Below are positions 1-11,065 of a stretch of DNA of 64,000 nucleotides, in pieces; position 1 is the stretch's first letter; every line of letters starts with the position of its first letter. The DNA comes from Platynereis dumerilii (lineage: Eukaryota; Annelida; Polychaeta; Phyllodocida; Nereididae): the NCBI GenBank assembly GCA_026936325.1, contig JAPTHN010000106.1, forward strand, positions 1,054,001 through 1,118,000, written 5' to 3'. Below the pieces are notes generated by a model. The model saw only the letters and a list, made by a program, of their open reading frames with translations, searched no databases and was not told where the DNA came from. Both the position numbers and the translations under genes were made by a program.

Positions 1-1090
1 TGTGTAGTTTTTTGGTAGACTGGAAACATGTGGCTGAGGGGAAATATCCAAAATGTTAAATGGTAATTCACCTGCCTGACATAAGATATATGGAACATAA
101 TCTTTCTTGACAAGTTGTTGAATTGGCAAATTGCATGACAAAATTTGATATTCTTAAATTCTGATCGTTAGTGAACATGAAATCATGTCATTTGTTTTAG
201 AAACGTTTATGTTTCAGATAATCAAGAAACATGAGTGAGCCTAAAATTTACATGAATCCACCACACCAAAGATATTCCTAAGAGACCAATCTAAAATCTA
301 ACCAACACTTGATTTATCATTTGATATAGCAAATGAAGTAAGGGGGAAGATGTTACCAAGTTTATTGTTTTAATTCAGCAATTCATTTGCATCCATGAAA
401 TAAAGATCATGACTTGGGACGATGGATAATGGTTGACACTTTGCTTTGAATCAGAACAAAATTCTTTGTTTGAACTGGAAATTAAAACTTTATCAACCTT
501 TCAGACTACATACATGTATACACCCTTTTATCATTTACATGTTCAGCGCAACATAACGATCTGAAAAATCATATCTTATTGGAAAAATCTATGTTATCAC
601 ATTCCACAAAAAAATCCTGGTTGATATTTTTTCGATGTTTCATTCAAAGTCAGGTCTCAATGCTCATTCTGCCTTCAGAAAAATCAAATTTATTTACACA
701 TATCAAGTCAATAAACTTGGTAGACTAGTTTGAAAATACTAGGATCAGCTCATGACTTAAAAAGAATCACTCGTAGGAATTTCAGTATATTTTATGATCA
801 AAGGACAGGAGACTGGCAGTTTTGGCTGTCAAACATTTTTTTAAAAATCATCCTCAAGTTGTTAAGGTTTGTTACAGCTTGTTTCTAATCAATTTTATTG
901 ACAAACAGCATCTCAATTCAATTGTGGTTTTCAAACAGTAGTTAAGTAAACCGTGAAGTTATATATGTTACAAAGCTGTAACTTCCACAGTTTTATTGTA
1001 GGGGGATTTCACCTTATAATTTATTTAATCAAACTGTCAATTCCCCCAGAATTTTCAAATATTGTAACTTCAAATATTCTTTTGGCGAAG
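1..1090. other. AT-rich stretch, no gene seen
   Basis: I see no coding potential, RNA gene or clear repeat here. The one frame above 60 codons (953-1195) has no recognisable domain and no splice context. The sequence is ordinary AT-rich non-coding DNA. Confidence 0.6.
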
Positions 1091-1094
1091 TTTT

Positions 1095-1335
1095 TAGTCC
1101 AACACAAAGTCTATGACTTGAAAGAGCTGTCGGACACAAATACTACGAGGTTGACGGCGAGATCAATGTACAGTTCACGTACAATCCTGACTTGAATTTT
1201 AACTCTTTCTGTCTAATTGCCTGGAAATCCAAGTTTAGTCATCCTCAGAGACTCAATAAAAAGATCTGACCAGTTCTAAAACTTATAGAAAGGTCATTTC
1301 AAGTCTTTGGAGACAATTAATGCAGAGCAATGCAT
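1095..1335 (+). repeat. Direct duplicate of 8845-9075
   Basis: The stretch from the ACACAAAGTC motif to the GGAGACAATTAATG motif is found again in the same order and orientation at about 8845-9075, with substitutions and small gaps. It is an old local duplication; no coding frame is conserved between the copies. Confidence 0.6.
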
Positions 1336-1465
1336 ACAGAGTAGTGGAAACAAAAATAGACTATTAAAGACATAACAAATTGACAGACTAGAATGGATAT
1401 TATGAAGTCACTCAGGGCAGAAAGAGAATGAGCTAAGGAAAGCGGCATGTACGTATGTAGGTGCT

Positions 1466-3560
1466 CAATGGAGGATTATCTAAAGGTCATAATCAGTGAT
1501 CAAAAGACTTGAGAAGTCATTGAAGATCTGGACTAAGATGTGCGATTTTCACTGTTAAGCACAGAAAGAAGAATATAGACAGCTGATTTGTTGTAGTGCC
1601 ATCTAAATAAGGGAATTTCAGAATTGGAACAAAGTATTATCTTCTTTTTTTTTGTCTGGATTTGAAAATGACTCGGAAATGGAACTTTGTATGCCACACT
1701 TTGCATGATTGATCATCCACATTGGATGACCTAGGCAATCAGAGCATCCAACTGAGCAATCTAAGCTTCCCACTTGTTAGATTCACCAATTGTGTTGCTA
1801 ATTTACCAAGTGAATCCAAGGATCCCAAGGCATGTAAATCAATGAGGACTCGTATGGAAAAAACAGCATGCCATTCTAACATATTTGTAGCTTATAAAAG
1901 CATTAAGGATCAACTGGCGGTCATTTACAATGTATTATTATAGAAGTCTAATAAGGGTATGCCACTTGTAAGCGTCACAAAATATGTTACTATTTTGTCA
2001 AATTTATGTAATACAAGGCAGTTCTATGAGAAGAGTATCCGGTAAAAGTGAATAGTGATGCAGTACAGTGTAGCTCATCATAAAGTGTAAGTTTTTTTTA
2101 TTGGTATCTAAGAAAATGGGTTTGTTTTTATGAGGTGCATCAAGAGCACAGGCTATCAATCATAAAAGCTTTGAACAAAACAGATGTATCAGGAACATTT
2201 GATTGATCGACTGCCATACTCAGCATATCAGGATGCTATGAGCATTCAGATCAAGTCACTTGTTTGAGTCACTAAGTTGGATGCCACTCTTATCTAAAAC
2301 ATCAAAGCATACACATCAGGAAGTTTCTGGCCGTAATTTATAACAACAACTCATCGTAAAAGTTGGGTATCGATGATGGAGTAGCTGTCATACACAGTGT
2401 ATTGGGATGTCATAAGCATTCATCTCAAGCACCTTTCATCAAGTGCATCATCAATGCGCTATCAATCACAGCCTCTTGCCATACAAAAGCATGAGTGTAT
2501 ATGATAGTCTGGGCCCTCTGCACTAGTGGTTAAGATGTCATGGGCTTCAGATCGAGCCATTGTTGGCAAAATATTATCTGTTGTGTTAATGCATGCAGCC
2601 ACAAAAGCTGCCACATCCTGGCAAAACAATCTTTTCTGTCTGAATTCAGAAGGGACTCAGAAGTGTGGTTTTGTATGCCACATTTCCTTGTGATTGATCA
2701 TCCATTCTGGGATATGTATTTTGATGTCATGAGCAAACAGAGAATCCAACTTGTTAGATTCATAAAGTGCGTAGCTAGTTTACCAAGTGCACTCATGCGC
2801 CCCGAGACAATTAAATCAAAAAGGCTTCTTCCAAAATAAAAACCCCGCATTTCATTTTAAGGCATTTGTTTTTAATTTTGGAGTAATTGGGTGTCCTTGA
2901 CAATCTGTAGAGGATGTTGTAAGAAGTCCGGGTATACCACTGATAGGAGTCGCAAAAAAGGTGCATCCAAGGCAGCTCCGTAGAAAAAACATGTGGTAAA
3001 AGAAAAATGATGCAGTAGCTCTCCAAGAAATATGAGAGATTATGATTGATTAGGTGCCCAAGAAAATGTATCTGTATGTCATGCGCATATTCAAATAAAC
3101 ACTTGTTTGAGTCACTCATTGGGTTGGTTTGTATCAGGTGCATCAAAGGCATATCAATCATAAAAGCTTTAAGCAAAAAAAGATGTATCAGGAACATTTG
3201 ATTGATCGGCTGCCATACACAGCATATCAGGATGCTATGAGCATTCAGATCGAGTCACTTGTTTGAGTCACAAAGTGGGATGCCACTCTTATCTGGTGCA
3301 TCAAAGCATATAGATCAGAAAGTTTCTGGCGGTAATTTATAACAACAACTCATTGTGAAAGTTGGGTATCTATGATGGAGTAGCTGTCATACACAGTGTA
3401 TTGGGATGTCATAAGCATTCAGCTCTAGCACCTTTTATCAAGTGCATTATCAATGCCCTATCAATCATAGCCTTTGGCAATACAAAAGCATGAGTGTACC
3501 TGATTGGTTGGATATTTTTGACAGTGGGTAAGGATGTCATGCATTTAATTGTGGAGAATT
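1466..3560 (+). repeat. Ancient ~165-bp satellite array
   Basis: At least nine diverged monomers follow each other, starting near 1705, 2205, 2365, 2500, 2690, 2870, 3040, 3200 and 3365. Starts are spaced about 155-170 bp, with one larger gap. Recurring landmarks are TGATTGATC, a core resembling GATGTCATGAGCATTCAGAT, CACTTGTTTGAGTCAC, and AAGTGCATCA before ATCAATCATAAAAGC. On top of the monomers lies a larger duplication: about 2130-2500 recurs at about 3110-3480. The whole block is repeated in inverted orientation at 9580-10950. Monomers are too diverged for recent homogenisation. This is non-coding. Confidence 0.7.
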
Positions 3561-3949
3561 TGTTATTTGAGGATTTGTAGCACATCAATCAGAACTGATT
3601 AAATAAGGGCTTAGGACTTGGATAGTAAGTCAACCAAGTCCAACCCGGATAGCAACTTTTGATCGAGTCACACAAAGTGTCATGCTTGTCTTGTCTTCGG
3701 ATATTCCTCCTCTTCGTTCAGGAGCACCCCTATTTAAAGGGTATGTTCATAAAGTATTCATATTAATATTCAGAAAATTGTCACTTGGTGCGTATATAAA
3801 AGCAATTAAAAGATCAACCAGAGTATCTAAGATCCTTTAAGAGCATTTAAAAGCAACTAAAAGCGTTAAAAAGTGTTTAAAAGCTTATAGAAGCGTGTGA
3901 TAAAAGTGTCAGTAAAAACTATGTTATTCTACGGCTACAGCTGCTATGT
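3561..3949. other. Spacer with phased A-tracts beside LINE 3' end
   Basis: No gene is visible. A TATA-like stretch (TATATAAAAG near 3794) and a series of TTAAAAGC-like words occur. Four A-tracts at 3849-3852, 3859-3862, 3868-3872 and 3879-3882 are spaced about 10 bp, which is expected to bend DNA. Read on the minus strand, the same words form a GCTTTTAA-rich tail that could be the 3' end of the adjoining LINE rather than a host promoter. Confidence 0.45.
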
Positions 3950-5640
3950 CTACGATTTTCTATTCTTGAGTTCCAATAATTTGTTCCTTGTATTCGTTAG
4001 TTGTTGGCAGAGCATCGTGATATTCAGCTGGATCTCGGCCCACTTATCCCCATCATTGCTACTGCCTTGTGCTGGACCGTTTAGTAGTGCTTTCACTGGG
4101 TTTTCCTGTTGCTCTGTGATGTTAAATCCCTTTCTTTTCAGCATATCCAGCTTGTTGGTTCTTCCAGGGTTGAGCGATGAGCAGCTGATTAGATGGTGTT
4201 GCAGCGTTTCATTTTCTTCTCCACAGAGGATGCACATCACTGATTCTCCGATCCTTCCCAGCTTTGTTTTCCTTTCTTGAGTCAGGTAGGTATTGGTGAT
4301 CATCTTAGCTCGTATCATAGCTGCTGTGACATGTCTTGGGTTGCCGGTACAGCTCCTCCAGATTGCATGAGGTTTAAATGGCTGGCGAAGGTCTATCTCC
4401 AGATATTGCAGGCTTGACTTCCCTGATTTGTTCAACATCAGCTCCTTCATCCAGAAGTGTTTTACTGTGTCTGTGACATATTCTTTCCAGTGGTTCTTTC
4501 TCCATGGCGCATTGGTCGCTCCTTCAATATTTATCTGGTACTGGCAACAGAGCTTCTGGATATATGTAAACCAGCTGTGTTTCCCTCCCAGGCCCAGCTG
4601 ACGGTTTGCTAGATCCACGAGAGTGGTGCTCCTGGACCTGCATACTGCACCAAATAGGGTCAAGGCCCTAATATGTATTTTGGCTTCGATTGGGAGGGTT
4701 CCGAGCATGATGTAGATGGCCTCCGTAGCTGTGTTTTTTGGCAGGCCCTGGATTCTCCTGAGCAGATTTTTGTGGAAGGCGCTAATGTCCTTAATTTGTT
4801 GTTTGCTTAGGACCAGGGCTTCAACACCATACAGCAGCCTTGGTATCACATATGTGTTGATAATTTTCAGCGATGTTGCTGGACTGAGTCCATTCTCCCC
4901 GTGCAGTCCTAGACTAGTTAGGGCATAGGCAGTTCTTCTCGCCATGGATATCTTAAGCTCGATATTTGGAGTCGTACATCCCGAGCTCCATTCCAGGCCC
5001 AGATGAGTGAAGGATGATGTTGTTGGTAGCCCTATGTCATCTGACTCCAGTAGTGATGTAGTAGCAGGTGTTGACAATGTTCTATTCATTATCGTGACTG
5101 TGCTCTTCGTTGGATGTATCGTATATAGGTGCTCTTCTGCATACTGTTGACATGTCTTCACCATCGCCTTCATTTCATAGCCTTTGTCTGACAATAGGAG
5201 CTGGTCATCAGCGCATGTGGGTATGCCAATATAGATGTTCCCAATGTTGAGCCCGGTTTGTGTCACACTCAGCTTATTCAGTAGATCATCAATGTAGAGC
5301 TTGTAGAGGGAGGTGGACAGCACAGCTCCTTGCCTTACACCTTGTTTGACATAGTATGTGCGACTGTAGTCACCGTTCCAGCGTACTTTTTCTTCGATGT
5401 TGTCGTAAAGATCGTCTATAATTTGCCACTTCTTTCCCTCTACTCCTGCCATGTGGAGTTTGAGTTTCACCTTCTGGTGATTCACCACATCAAAGGCCTT
5501 TTGGGCATCCAATGCTCCCACATAAAGTTCCTTTTTGTGTTCCTTGCAATGTGCGATGCCTTCATTCAGGCAGAGCGTTGCCATCACTGGTGATAAGCCC
5601 TGTGTGAAGCCAAATTGTAGCATATTGCCATTCGCATGCT
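3890..5640 (-). mobile_element. 5'-truncated non-LTR retrotransposon (LINE)
   Basis: A minus-strand LINE copy retains only the C-terminal half of the polymerase protein. The frame is closed by a stop at 5639-5641, immediately upstream of the conserved NMLQFGFTQGLSP block, so the endonuclease and first reverse-transcriptase blocks are absent, as usual for 5'-truncated insertions. The 3' boundary is uncertain: no clean poly(A) is seen, only repeated GCTTTTAA-like words below 3890. The clade cannot be fixed by eye; the protein resembles jockey/I/R1-type endonuclease-RT elements. Confidence 0.8.
3950..5623 (-). CDS. LINE reverse transcriptase, C-terminal 557 residues
   Basis: An uninterrupted 557-codon frame encodes the C-terminal part of an RNA-directed DNA polymerase used for target-primed reverse transcription. 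Visible parts in order: a GFTQGLSP block (residues 5-12); RT motif A, GALDAQKAFD, with catalytic D39 and F44-D45; motif B, GVRQGAVLS (95-103); motif C, CADD (137-140), with the two catalytic aspartates and Cys replacing the usual Tyr; a thumb region with the GLSP and YGVEAL blocks; and a C-terminal zinc-knuckle-like C-x2-C...H...C motif at residues 464-481. The upstream endonuclease domain is missing. The still-open frame suggests a fairly recent insertion. The first Met lies inside the conserved block and is not a natural start. Confidence 0.85.
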   Translation of the reverse strand: MLQFGFTQGLSPVMATLCLNEGIAHCKEHKKELYVGALDAQKAFDVVNHQKVKLKLHMAGVEGKKWQIIDDLYDNIEEKVRWNGDYSRTYYVKQGVRQGAVLSTSLYKLYIDDLLNKLSVTQTGLNIGNIYIGIPTCADDQLLLSDKGYEMKAMVKTCQQYAEEHLYTIHPTKSTVTIMNRTLSTPATTSLLESDDIGLPTTSSFTHLGLEWSSGCTTPNIELKISMARRTAYALTSLGLHGENGLSPATSLKIINTYVIPRLLYGVEALVLSKQQIKDISAFHKNLLRRIQGLPKNTATEAIYIMLGTLPIEAKIHIRALTLFGAVCRSRSTTLVDLANRQLGLGGKHSWFTYIQKLCCQYQINIEGATNAPWRKNHWKEYVTDTVKHFWMKELMLNKSGKSSLQYLEIDLRQPFKPHAIWRSCTGNPRHVTAAMIRAKMITNTYLTQERKTKLGRIGESVMCILCGEENETLQHHLISCSSLNPGRTNKLDMLKRKGFNITEQQENPVKALLNGPAQGSSNDGDKWAEIQLNITMLCQQLTNTRNKLLELKNRKS

Positions 5641-5944
5641 AGTTTTCATTTTGACACACAGTTTTTTGTGCATATTAAATCAATCACAAAACCTTCTGGT
5701 TAAAAAAGTCTCTCAGTAGCCCAATCTGGTGCTTATGAGATGTAAAACTCCCAATTCACTTATTAATCACGACTCGCTTATTAATCACTGATTACAAAAA
5801 AATAACGTCAGAGAGTAGCACGTCATTGTACAGTATAAGCAGTGATTGATAAGATCATATTTTGTCAATCAAATATGTCCAACTTCTGAGTAAACACATT
5901 ATAAGAGTATGCTTGATTGATCAGCTGTCTTGGAAAATGTATCA

Positions 5945-6095
5945 GGAGAGATGATGAGCAGTCCTCCTGAACATTTCACCTTGCTCACTTGTGCTTTTTT
6001 CTGGATTCTGTCTCAACGCAACCTCACGCTGATTGTTTGGCACTACGGATTGGAGATGTCACAACAGGACAACCTTTACAGCCTAGATGTATGTC
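5945..6095 (+). repeat. Duplicate of 10935-11065
   Basis: A block beginning near TCCTCCTGAACATTTCACC and including TTTCTGGATTCTGTCTCAA and GGATTGGAGATG recurs in direct orientation at about 10935-11065. It lies next to satellite-like sequence in both places, so it is probably part of the same ancient repeat neighbourhood. The 89-codon frame across it is not conserved as protein. Confidence 0.6.
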
Positions 6096-6615
6096 TAGGC
6101 CCTTTGCTCACAGATACATTACAGCTCTGTCTATGTTTTATTGCAAATATTAAAAATATACTTTATGTGGCTCTAACTAACAAGCAGCTTATCCTTTAAG
6201 TGTAAATAATGGACTTCCATGGCTAGCACGAAACAGAGCACAGAAGAGCCTCAGGAAAAATCACTGTCTGGAGGAAGGGTGATGGTCCTGTTTGATCTAC
6301 CAACACCACACTAATATGGCAATGTACTAAACTAGAAATGTCATAACCGGAAACCGGTGATTGATGCGCTGCCCGGACTGAGTCCTAAGGGTGAATCATA
6401 CATGTATCCGTAGTTAGTGTATATCCCTCTGTGTAATATTTTCAGTCAAATCTTGGCTCACACGATCACTGCTGTCTTGGCTAAATACACATTTCCTGGC
6501 CATCCCACTGACCCCAACTATCCACCTGTCTTTGATTTTACTCTCCTGTCTTTCTGCCCAGGAGTAATTTACCAGTTTGTTATTGCTCTCTTATTTACGA
6601 TTGGCAACACTGCTC

Positions 6616-6910
6616 TTGCATCTATCTATCTATCTATCTATCTGTCTATCTATGTGTTTAGCTGGCTATCTATCTGTCTATCTATCTCGAGGCCTTCCCT
6701 TCCTTCCCCCACTACATTCGGCATAATCACGAAATAGCCCCCGCCCTCCGATAACGGAATGAGCGAGGCCATTGAAAAGCATAGGCTGCCACTCATTCCA
6801 TCAGAGGTGCGGGGCTTATTTCGTGATTATGCCCTACATTCCTCCCTTCATGCCTTTTTTCATTCCTTTGTTCATTCCTTCCTTCATTCCTTCTTTTCTT
6901 CCTTCCTTCC
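6616..6910 (+). repeat. Compound (CTAT)n and (CTTC)n microsatellite
   Basis: Interrupted CTAT/CTGT repeats run to about 6690, followed by CCTT/CATTC-rich sequence to about 6910. A 114-bp hairpin element is inserted in the CTTC part. The 106-codon frame across 6417-6737 owes its SIYLSIY-type tail to the tetranucleotide repeat. Confidence 0.85.
6720..6833. mobile_element. 114-bp hairpin MITE with 8-bp target duplication
   Basis: The element begins GGCATAATCACGAAATA and ends with the reverse complement TATTTCGTGATTATGCC. The arms continue inward, imperfectly, through GCCCC and GGAATGAG blocks, so most of the 114 bp can fold on itself. The 8-bp direct repeat CTACATTC stands on both sides (6712-6719 and 6834-6841), inside a CTTC microsatellite. 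An 8-bp duplication is typical of hAT-type transposition. No coding capacity; it must be moved in trans. Confidence 0.8.
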
Positions 6911-7950
6911 TGCATTCTTTCTACCGAATTTGTAAACACAGGATCTAGCTGGCACTAGGATGCTTTTAGGACAAATTTAGTATAAACAAGTTGTTGATAA
7001 CAGCTAACTTTTACAGTTAACATGAAACAGGACTGCTACAAGGTGTTTTATGTTTCTCACACCTAGTTCCATGTGATAAATGGACATTCTTGAAGTATAA
7101 AGTATATGCTGACCTGCTTTTTTCACTTCTAAGGGAATACTTGATATTTGAACAGGAATTAAGGTATGTTTTTCTTTAGCCTTTCTTATCATTGTCAGCT
7201 AATAGTAAATAACATGTCACATGAAATGTTGTCCATTAGATTTGTAATATGATTGCACCACTTTCAATAAACTTCCTGTTGAGATTAATTTAGTACAAGG
7301 AAGCACTGACAAAGACCAACTGCACAAATCAAGTAAAAAAAATCATTGTACTTATATTTGAAAATTAAAGATTAGATCTGCCAATTCTATGTAGAATTCA
7401 ACTTGCATTAAAATAACACAAACTAGTAAATTCACAACATTGGGGTGATATGAAACAATACCAATCAACACAATTGCATGTTTGTCTGAATTAAGTGAGT
7501 TCAATTCATTTTATTAGTCCAGTAGAGCCTCACTATGTCATAGGAACCCAAAAAGCTGTAAAACAAACCTCACTGAATTGAAAGCGAGTGCCCCCCTCAA
7601 TGATGACTGTGATGCAGCCATAGTCCTGTGCCCTGCTATGTGAATGCATACAGGCCAGGAGACCAGGCTAATGCAGCCATAGCCACACTGGGGGAGTGTG
7701 TGTGTAGAACTGGGCAAGAAATACTTTCAAAATGTCACAATAAAGGCACTAAATGTTAGTTTAAAGATTCGGGGACAAACTTTATGACAGTAACGTAACA
7801 TACAGTGAAGAAGGGCTCTGAAAGTAGTGGCAGGTGCCCAGTAGCTTTTACAGAAATTTGGGGCAAGAATGTTAACATTTCAGTGTGTGCAAAAAAGCTT
7901 GCTTACGAAACCAAGGACTTGCCCAAGGGGGGGCACCCCCAGGGCAGCGC
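6911..7950. other. No gene or clear repeat seen
   Basis: AT-rich DNA without a convincing frame, RNA gene or inverted repeat. A slightly richer patch around 7560-7720 repeats the words GATGCAGCCATAG and AATGCAGCCATAG, but no longer structure is supported. Confidence 0.5.
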
Positions 7951-7954
7951 AATA

Positions 7955-8075
7955 ATCTAAGCTCTGCTGCCACAGTACTGCTGTATACCTTAAGTTTGTT
8001 ATACTATGGTCACTGTATTATGCAATGCTCTATTGTCAGACATACTGTTGCTTTCTTTCTTATGTGAACTGCATT
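7955..8075 (-). repeat. Inverted fragment of segment I/II (about 30790-30900)
   Basis: Read on the minus strand this matches about 30790-30900, and its partner near 17290-17390. Shared landmarks are CAACAGTATGTCTTACAATA, AGCATTGCATAATACAGTGA and GCAGTACTGTGGCAGCAGAG. It is a stray inverted piece of the large segmental duplication. Confidence 0.75.
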
Positions 8076-8079
8076 CCCT

Positions 8080-8840
8080 TCTTTATAAAGGTATATTCCA
8101 ATTAGAAATGCATTACGAAAATTTGATAGATAAATATGCACTAAACTGACTAATAATGCAGCCTACTCAGTCAGGCTCAGATCCATGCCTCTTGTGAGAT
8201 TTGCATCTTGTTATATCCCTTTCAAAACTATTACTAAAATAAACGTATAATGTGTCAATTACAAATTGCATCTTGTTTCATTTTACTGTCAAGTATATTA
8301 ATTCACAAGGAATAAAGAAACTTACAACCGCCCTCAGCACAACGTTGGTAAGAAGAACACAGCAAAGATCCTTAAAGCAACTTTGATCAAACGCCTGTGT
8401 ACAAATGTATTAAACCAAGGGTTTGCAAAAACAGCTGCAAAGTCTTTGGGGAATTACCTGTCCTGTACCAGGCTAAAGAATAAACTTCAAGGTTCTTCGA
8501 ATCTCATTGCCTCAGCATTAAGATAACACAGTTTAAAAGGATACTATCATGAGACTAGCTGGAGAACTAACACTGCCTGTTCAAATAAATTTGTGGTTAG
8601 TCCATACATTTTTTTTTCAAAAGTTCAAAACAAATCCTCCTTTACGTTGAAAAGAGCGAATCACAAAAGCATTTAGGAAGAACACGAAACAACAGAATGA
8701 TGTTTCTGAGAATTCCGGAATGTCATATGTGGATGCATGAATGTCAATTCTGCTGACATTTGAAGTCACATTTGAATTCCAAACTTTGCAACAACTTTGC
8801 AACTTCCTTTGACATCTCATAAGTCGATTGGTCTGGAATT
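8080..8840. other. No gene or clear repeat seen
   Basis: Nothing recognisable apart from short A/T tracts. A 67-codon minus-strand frame at 8617-8820 has no domain and no splice context. Confidence 0.5.
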
Positions 8841-8844
8841 TTTA

Positions 8845-9075
8845 TTCAGACACAAAGTCTTAAGACTTGAATGAGTTGCAAGAGTGTGTCCACAAGTTCT
8901 ACAGGTCAACACTAAGATCTAAATACAGTTGCACATACATCCTGACCTAAATTTTAAGTAGTCATGAAAGTCTCAAGAGAAAAATCAGACCAATTATAAA
9001 TCTCATAGTCTAAGAAAGGTTCTTTCAAGTCCTGGGAGACAATTAATGTAGAACATTGCACAGTTAATAGTCCAC
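8845..9075 (+). repeat. Direct duplicate of 1095-1335
   Basis: Partner of the early-window copy. Landmarks are the ACACAAAGTC start, the GTTGCACATACATCCTGACC variant and the GGAGACAATTAATG end. Order and orientation are the same, so this pair is direct although the neighbouring satellite blocks are inverted. Confidence 0.6.
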
Positions 9076-9079
9076 GAAA

Positions 9080-9575
9080 ATTGCTGGAAATGATATTGCT
9101 TCAGCAGAGTCTAAAAATTACCCTACCATGCAAGTACCAAATAACACAACGAGAATGAACTATGTGATCAAATAACATCATTTACCAGAGGCATGTATTC
9201 AGGACTATTACAGGTAATTTCATTAGTATGTGATTCTTAGGTTCTGGACTCACCAAATACATGCCATTTTTAGCTAATCTGATTGGTTTAGAAACAACAG
9301 AACGTCATACAGTTGATATATCAAACATAGCAAGTGCCTGTTTAGCATTGATTCCTCACAGTCAAGTGTGAATGACAAGAATCGCATGGTAATGAAATCG
9401 CCTGTAACGCAATGTCATGAAAATGTTTCGTTAATAGAACATTGAAAGAAAAAAATATCAGTATAAAGGCTTGTTACATCCAAACAAATTGACCAAATAT
9501 CCTTTTAGATGAGGCTTATTATGCAGGAGGAGGACATGGCAACGAGTTGAAGGATAACAAACTCATAAAGATATT
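9080..9575. other. No gene or clear repeat seen
   Basis: AT-rich DNA. No coding frame, RNA gene, TIR or tandem repeat could be supported. Confidence 0.45.
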
Positions 9576-9579
9576 GCTG

Positions 9580-10950
9580 TTACATGTTGCATGAACGATG
9601 TGTTAAACGAAGTAGATCCAGTCGACTGGGTACTTGATAAGTCAAACTTAGCAAATCTGTAACAAGTGTCTCGATCTGCAGCTCATGACATCCTAATCCA
9701 TTGTCCAGAACAACCAACCAATAAGATACGCTTTTGTATTGCCAAAGGCTACGACTGATAGGGCATTGATAATGCACTTGATAAAAGGTGCTAGATCTGA
9801 ATGCTTGTGACATCCCAATACATTGTGCAAGACAGCTACTCAATCATAGATCGCCAACATTCACAATGAGTTGTTGTTATAAATCACTACCAGATACTTT
9901 CGGATCTATACACTCTGATGCACTAGATAAGGATGGCGTCCTATTTTGTGACTCAAACAAGTGACTCGATCCGAATGCTCACAGCATCCTGATATGGTGT
10001 ATGGCAGCAGATCAATCAAAGTTCCTGATACATTTTTTTTTGTTTCGAGCTTTTATGATTGATATGCCCCTGATGCACCTGATACAAACCAGCCCACTGA
10101 GTGACTCAAACAAGTGTTGATTTGGATATGTGCATGATATCCAAATACATTTTCCTGGACAAGTTATCAATCATAGATGCTCATACTTCACGGCAAGCAT
10201 CAATCTTCTTAGATCAATGCCTTTGCCTGCCGATGTATATAGACTGAATGATGCTACTTTGCGTGTGAATTGCCATTATCTGATGGACACTGGACAGAGG
10301 CCACTCGACATAGGGCCAGAGGCAAAAAATGGAAAATAAGGCTGCGTTTAAATGAGAGCAGATTGGGAGCTAGCATCATAGTAAAATATGATTTACAGAG
10401 CAGAATGAGATGCTTTTTGCATGATTGTGTGAAATAAAATGAGGATGGAGTACGTAAATTTGCTGAACAGGCTGAAATTACTTTTCAAATCGCCTCTATT
10501 CTTATCATTTTTAATTTTTTCGTTACTTTAGACAGATGCTATTTTACTCGAAAATGCCTTGGTGCACTCTATAAAATAAATTGGCGGATACAGGGGGAGT
10601 GAATCTAACAAGTGGGATGCTCTGATTGCTTAGGCCATCCAGTGTGGATGATCAATCATAGCGAAGTGTGGCAGACAAAACCACATTTGCCAGTCCATTC
10701 CAAATCCAGACAGGAAAGATAATTGCGCCTGGATCTAGGTGCACTAACAAACTGCAGAAGATATTTTGTCTCCGCAGAAAAGCAGTGCAAGAATTTTTTA
10801 TCTAGATAGTTCTACAACAACAGTTACTCAGCTGTCTACTTTTTTTGTTCGACACTCCAGAGTGAGAATCGTGCAGCTTAGCCCAGATCTTCAATGACTT
10901 CTCAAGTCTTTTGATCATAGATTATGACCTTTAGATAATCCTCCTGAGCA
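9580..10950 (-). repeat. Inverted copy of the ~165-bp satellite block
   Basis: On the minus strand this reproduces the order found at 1466-3560. The stretch around 10840-10950 matches 1466-1600 closely (AAAAGACTTGAGAAGTCATT is identical). The stretch around 10600-10760 matches 1630-1790 (TGATTGATCATCCACA, then CAATCAGAGCATCC). The stretch 9700-10030 gives the GATGTCAT...GCATTCAGAT and CACTTGTTTGAGTCAC monomers. The two blocks are the arms of an old inverted duplication whose spacer now holds the LINE fragment. Confidence 0.7.
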
Positions 10951-11065
10951 TCTCACCTTGTTTACCTGTGCTTTTTTCTGGATTCTGTCTCAACGCAACC
11001 TCACACTGATTGTTTGGCATGACGGATTGGAGATGCCACAATAGGACAATCTTTACAAGATTCAT
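10935..11065 (+). repeat. Duplicate of 5945-6095
   Basis: Shares TTTTTTCTGGATTCTGTCTC, AACGCAACCTCAC and GGATTGGAGATG with 5945-6095 in the same orientation. It joins two satellite stretches. Confidence 0.6.

Noticed and set aside
6417-6737. Possible exon with membrane-like stretch after a TTTTCAG acceptor
   Set aside because: No convincing donor, the frame runs into a microsatellite, and no family is recognised. Kept only as a weak possibility.
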